Notes under the pieces: model-generated
What the model was told of the DNA's origin: nothing
Seen by the model: the letters and a program-made list of their open reading frames with translations, nothing else
Database searches by the model: none
Part shown: positions 61,966-64,000 of the stretch, one piece after another
Layout of the letters: each line of letters opens with the position of its first letter
How positions within the stretch are numbered: the stretch's first letter is position 1
Translations under genes and position numbers: made by a program
DNA from: JAJFUE01 sp039683515
GTDB lineage: Bacteria; Sumerlaeota; Sumerlaeia; MVZB01
Assembly (NCBI GenBank): GCA_039683515.1
Contig: JBDKRG010000013.1
Span: 1-64,000 of the forward strand
Length of the DNA: 64,000 nt
Direction of reading: 5' to 3'

Positions 61966-63780
61966 ATGAACAAATCCGCCCTCTCGCCGATTGCCTTTGC
62001 CTGCATGCTCCTCCTGGCAGCCTGCCAGCAAAATATCGAAGACATCGGCGGCCGCGCCAAGCCTTCCACCCAGGCCGCGACCACCTCGACCACGACCGCC
62101 GCCGCGACCCAGGCCGTCTACGACCCGCTCAAGGACCCGCTCGTCAACCCGAAGGAAATGTTCGAGCCGGCCCCCGCCGACGCCGCCGCGATCTCCAATG
62201 ACGAGACGCTCGTCATGCAGCTCGAGGGGAGCCCGACCAACCTCAACCCGCTCTTCCAGTCCGCCGGCGTCGACATGTATGCCATCGACCCGATCTTCAT
62301 GTTGCTGTTCACCGCCGATGCCAAGCTCAACTGGGTCGTCAACAAGGATTTCGTCGAGTCGTGCACCGAGTCGCCCGATCACCTCGTCTACACGGTCAAG
62401 CTGCGCCCCGGTCTCACCTGGCACGACGGCCAGCCGCTCACGGCCCGGGACGTTCGGTTCTCGTGGGAAGCGATCATGGACGACCGCGTCCCATGCCCCG
62501 CCGTCAAGACCGGCCCCGACATGCTGAACGACGTCGAGGTCGTCGACGACCTCACCGTCAAATTCATCTGCAAGGAAGCGCTCGCCACCAACGTCTGGAA
62601 CATTAATTTCCCGATCGTTCCCAAGCACATCTTCGATAACCCGGCCGAGCGCAAGGCGCACCCGAACATGGTCGACGGGCCGTATTACAACAAGTACAAC
62701 CGCGAAACGATCGTCGGCAGCGGCCCCTACAAGCTCGTCGAGTGGATCGCCAACGACCGGCTCGTCTACGAGCGCTGGGACGGCTACAAGGGGACGAAGC
62801 CCCATTTCAAGCGGATCATCATGAAGATCCAGCCCGATCCGCAGACCTCGCTCCTGCTCTTCAAGAAGGGCGACCTCGATTACATCGACCGCCTCACCTC
62901 GCAGCAGTTCGCGAAGGAGACCAACGACGCCGCCTTCGCCGCCCACGGCCGCAAGGCCTACGGGCCCGAGTGGTCTTATGCCTACATCGGCTGGAACATG
63001 GACGGGAGCAACCCGTTTTTCAATGACGTCCGCGTGCGCCGCGCCATGACCCAGGCGCTCGACGTCGACCGCGTGATCCGCGAACTCGGCTACAACCTGC
63101 CCCAGCCCTGCCTGGGCATTTTCCACCCCGGCTCCTGGATGTTCGACCCGACGATCAAGCGCATCCCGTTCGATCTCAAGGCCTCGGCGCAGCTGCTCGA
63201 GGAAGCCGGCTGGAAAGTCAACCCGGCCGACGGTTGGCGCTACAAAACCGTCAACAATCATCAGGTCAAATTCGAGTTCGAGCTGCTCATCCCGCAGGGG
63301 AGCCCGATCGGCCCCGACCTGGCCGCGATTTACGCCAATGACCTGCGTCAGGTCGGCGTCTCGCTCAAGACGCGCATCGTCGAGTGGACCGTCTTCCAGC
63401 AGATGAACCAGAACCACGAATGCCAGGCGTGGACCGCCGCGTGGGGGAGCGGGGCCGACCCCGACGGCGCGTGGAACGTCTGGCACAGCAGCCAGTACGA
63501 CGGCGGCCGCAACTACGGCGGCTACAAGAACGCCCGCGTCGACGCGCTGCTCGACCAGGGCCGCCGCGAGTTCGACAAGGCCAAGCGCGCCGCCGTCTAC
63601 CAGGAGATCGACCACATCATTTACGACGAGCAGCCGTATACGTTCATTTATTACCGGCCGACGCTCACGGCCGTGCACAAGCGCCTGCGCGGCATCGAGC
63701 TTTCGCCGGTGGGGTTGTATCTGTTCTACCCCGGCTGGACCAACTGGTGGACACCGACTGCCCAGTCGCTCCGCAAATGA
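61966..63780 (+). CDS. Peptide ABC transporter substrate-binding lipoprotein
   Basis: 604 residues. A lipoprotein signal ends in LLLAACQ (lipobox LAAC). The SBP_bac_5 fold is clear: VYTVKLRPGLTWHDGQPLTARDVRFSWEAIMD, GSGPYKLVEW, RVRRAMTQALDVDRVIRELGY, and a C-terminal YDEQPYTFIYYRPTLTAVHKRLRGI. It binds oligopeptides or related ligands outside the inner membrane. A Thr/Ala linker follows the lipobox. ATG at 61966 has GAGG upstream; a GTG three bases earlier is also possible. The permease gene starts 112 bases on. Confidence 0.94.
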   Translation: MNKSALSPIAFACMLLLAACQQNIEDIGGRAKPSTQAATTSTTTAAATQAVYDPLKDPLVNPKEMFEPAPADAAAISNDETLVMQLEGSPTNLNPLFQSAGVDMYAIDPIFMLLFTADAKLNWVVNKDFVESCTESPDHLVYTVKLRPGLTWHDGQPLTARDVRFSWEAIMDDRVPCPAVKTGPDMLNDVEVVDDLTVKFICKEALATNVWNINFPIVPKHIFDNPAERKAHPNMVDGPYYNKYNRETIVGSGPYKLVEWIANDRLVYERWDGYKGTKPHFKRIIMKIQPDPQTSLLLFKKGDLDYIDRLTSQQFAKETNDAAFAAHGRKAYGPEWSYAYIGWNMDGSNPFFNDVRVRRAMTQALDVDRVIRELGYNLPQPCLGIFHPGSWMFDPTIKRIPFDLKASAQLLEEAGWKVNPADGWRYKTVNNHQVKFEFELLIPQGSPIGPDLAAIYANDLRQVGVSLKTRIVEWTVFQQMNQNHECQAWTAAWGSGADPDGAWNVWHSSQYDGGRNYGGYKNARVDALLDQGRREFDKAKRAAVYQEIDHIIYDEQPYTFIYYRPTLTAVHKRLRGIELSPVGLYLFYPGWTNWWTPTAQSLRK

Positions 63781-63837
63781 CGGCCAAGCCGATGATCCGT
63801 GTTAAGATGATCGATGAGAGTTGATTTCATGAAAGCA

Positions 63838-63878
63838 TAGGTCCCATGGGTCTCATAAGACCCATCGGACCCATCCCG
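63838..63878. repeat. GGTCCCAT / GACCCAT nonamer array
   Basis: TCCCATGGGTCTCATAAGACCCATCGGACCCATCC, the nonamer type of 15902 with an internal ATGGGTC/GACCCAT inversion, in the gap before the permease gene. Confidence 0.8.
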
Positions 63879-63892
63879 CTTAGGTTGTGTGA

Positions 63893-64000
63893 ATGCCCCC
63901 GATCCGCGTCCATCCCATGCTGCGTTACGTCGCCCGCCGCTTTTCGACGGGGCTCGTGACGCTGCTGGGCATCACCATCCTGACGTTCATCATCATCAAG
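63893..64000 (+). CDS. Peptide ABC transporter permease (DppB type), partial
   Basis: The first 36 codons only; the gene runs off the window. MLRYVARRFSTGLVTLLGITILTFIII is the classical opening of DppB/OppB permeases (first cytoplasmic R-R and first span). It belongs with the substrate-binding lipoprotein. Confidence 0.88.
   Translation, partial: MPPIRVHPMLRYVARRFSTGLVTLLGITILTFIIIK

Overview
The window is a contiguous piece of a high-GC, flagellated, diderm bacterial chromosome. Diderm character is inferred from MltG and M23 peptidoglycan enzymes, lipoproteins with lipobox signals and secreted beta-propeller proteins. Split glycine decarboxylase (GcvPA/GcvPB), GldG/DUF4340 ABC auxiliaries, GspG-like proteins without a normal prepilin site, YfhO-type and DUF255 proteins, and many kinds of palindromic intergenic repeat together suggest a PVC-like or neighbouring deep lineage (Planctomycetota or Sumerlaeota would fit). 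This is inference from gene content and not a placement.

Layout: 0.3-4.1 kb (minus) an unknown membrane-anchored protein, a GT4 glycosyltransferase and an M20 deacylase. 4.3-5.2 kb a PSP1/RicT-like protein. 5.5-8.6 kb (minus) a SagB-like nitroreductase, tRNA-Pro(CGG), a 70-residue small protein and a polytopic ABC-type permease. 8.8-13.5 kb a YfhO-like protein, PssA and an RsmB-like rRNA methyltransferase. 13.8-19.7 kb a flagellar export and switch cluster, fliL-M-N-O-P-Q-R-flhB, followed by a twin-FHA protein and a metallophosphoesterase. 22-27.5 kb a repeat-invaded small protein, a Spy-like lipoprotein, MltG and two TPR-type proteins. 27.7-30.1 kb an ABC exporter. 30.4-31.6 kb two tandem GspG-like proteins. 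32.7-37.1 kb an M23 peptidase, a rhomboid-TPR protein and rnc-fabF-acpP. 37.8-39.6 kb a large secreted protein with a near-consensus promoter and a strong terminator. 40.3-46.1 kb a Gld-type ABC operon (ATPase, permease, GldG, DUF4340) interrupted by a 23S-intervening-sequence-type four-helix-bundle gene. 46.4-48.3 kb a secreted Kelch-like propeller. 48.5-54.4 kb (minus) the operon lipA-gcvT-gcvH-gcvPA-gcvPB behind a tandem glycine riboswitch. 54.6-58.4 kb two secreted proteins and a PAS histidine kinase. 58.5-64 kb a DUF255 thioredoxin-fold protein, HemB and the start of a peptide ABC importer, which runs off the right end.

The most striking property is what fills the gaps. Many intergenic intervals above about 50 bases, including those inside the flagellar and glycine-cleavage operons, hold short repeat elements of at least a dozen sequence families. 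Most share one architecture: two inverted arms, often made of tandem 6-, 7- or 9-base units. One such element encloses the four-helix-bundle gene at 43.9 kb, and gene-less relatives of it sit in the fliP/fliQ and fliR/flhB gaps. Another supplies the stop codon of both gcvT and lipA. Several reach into predicted N- or C-termini and would mislead start calling.

Metabolically the window links glycine cleavage with its own lipoyl synthase under glycine control, fatty acid and phospholipid synthesis (acpP, fabF, pssA), haem synthesis (hemB), peptidoglycan turnover, motility and protein/peptide transport. Nothing here is a prophage, CRISPR array, integron or recognisable transposase.
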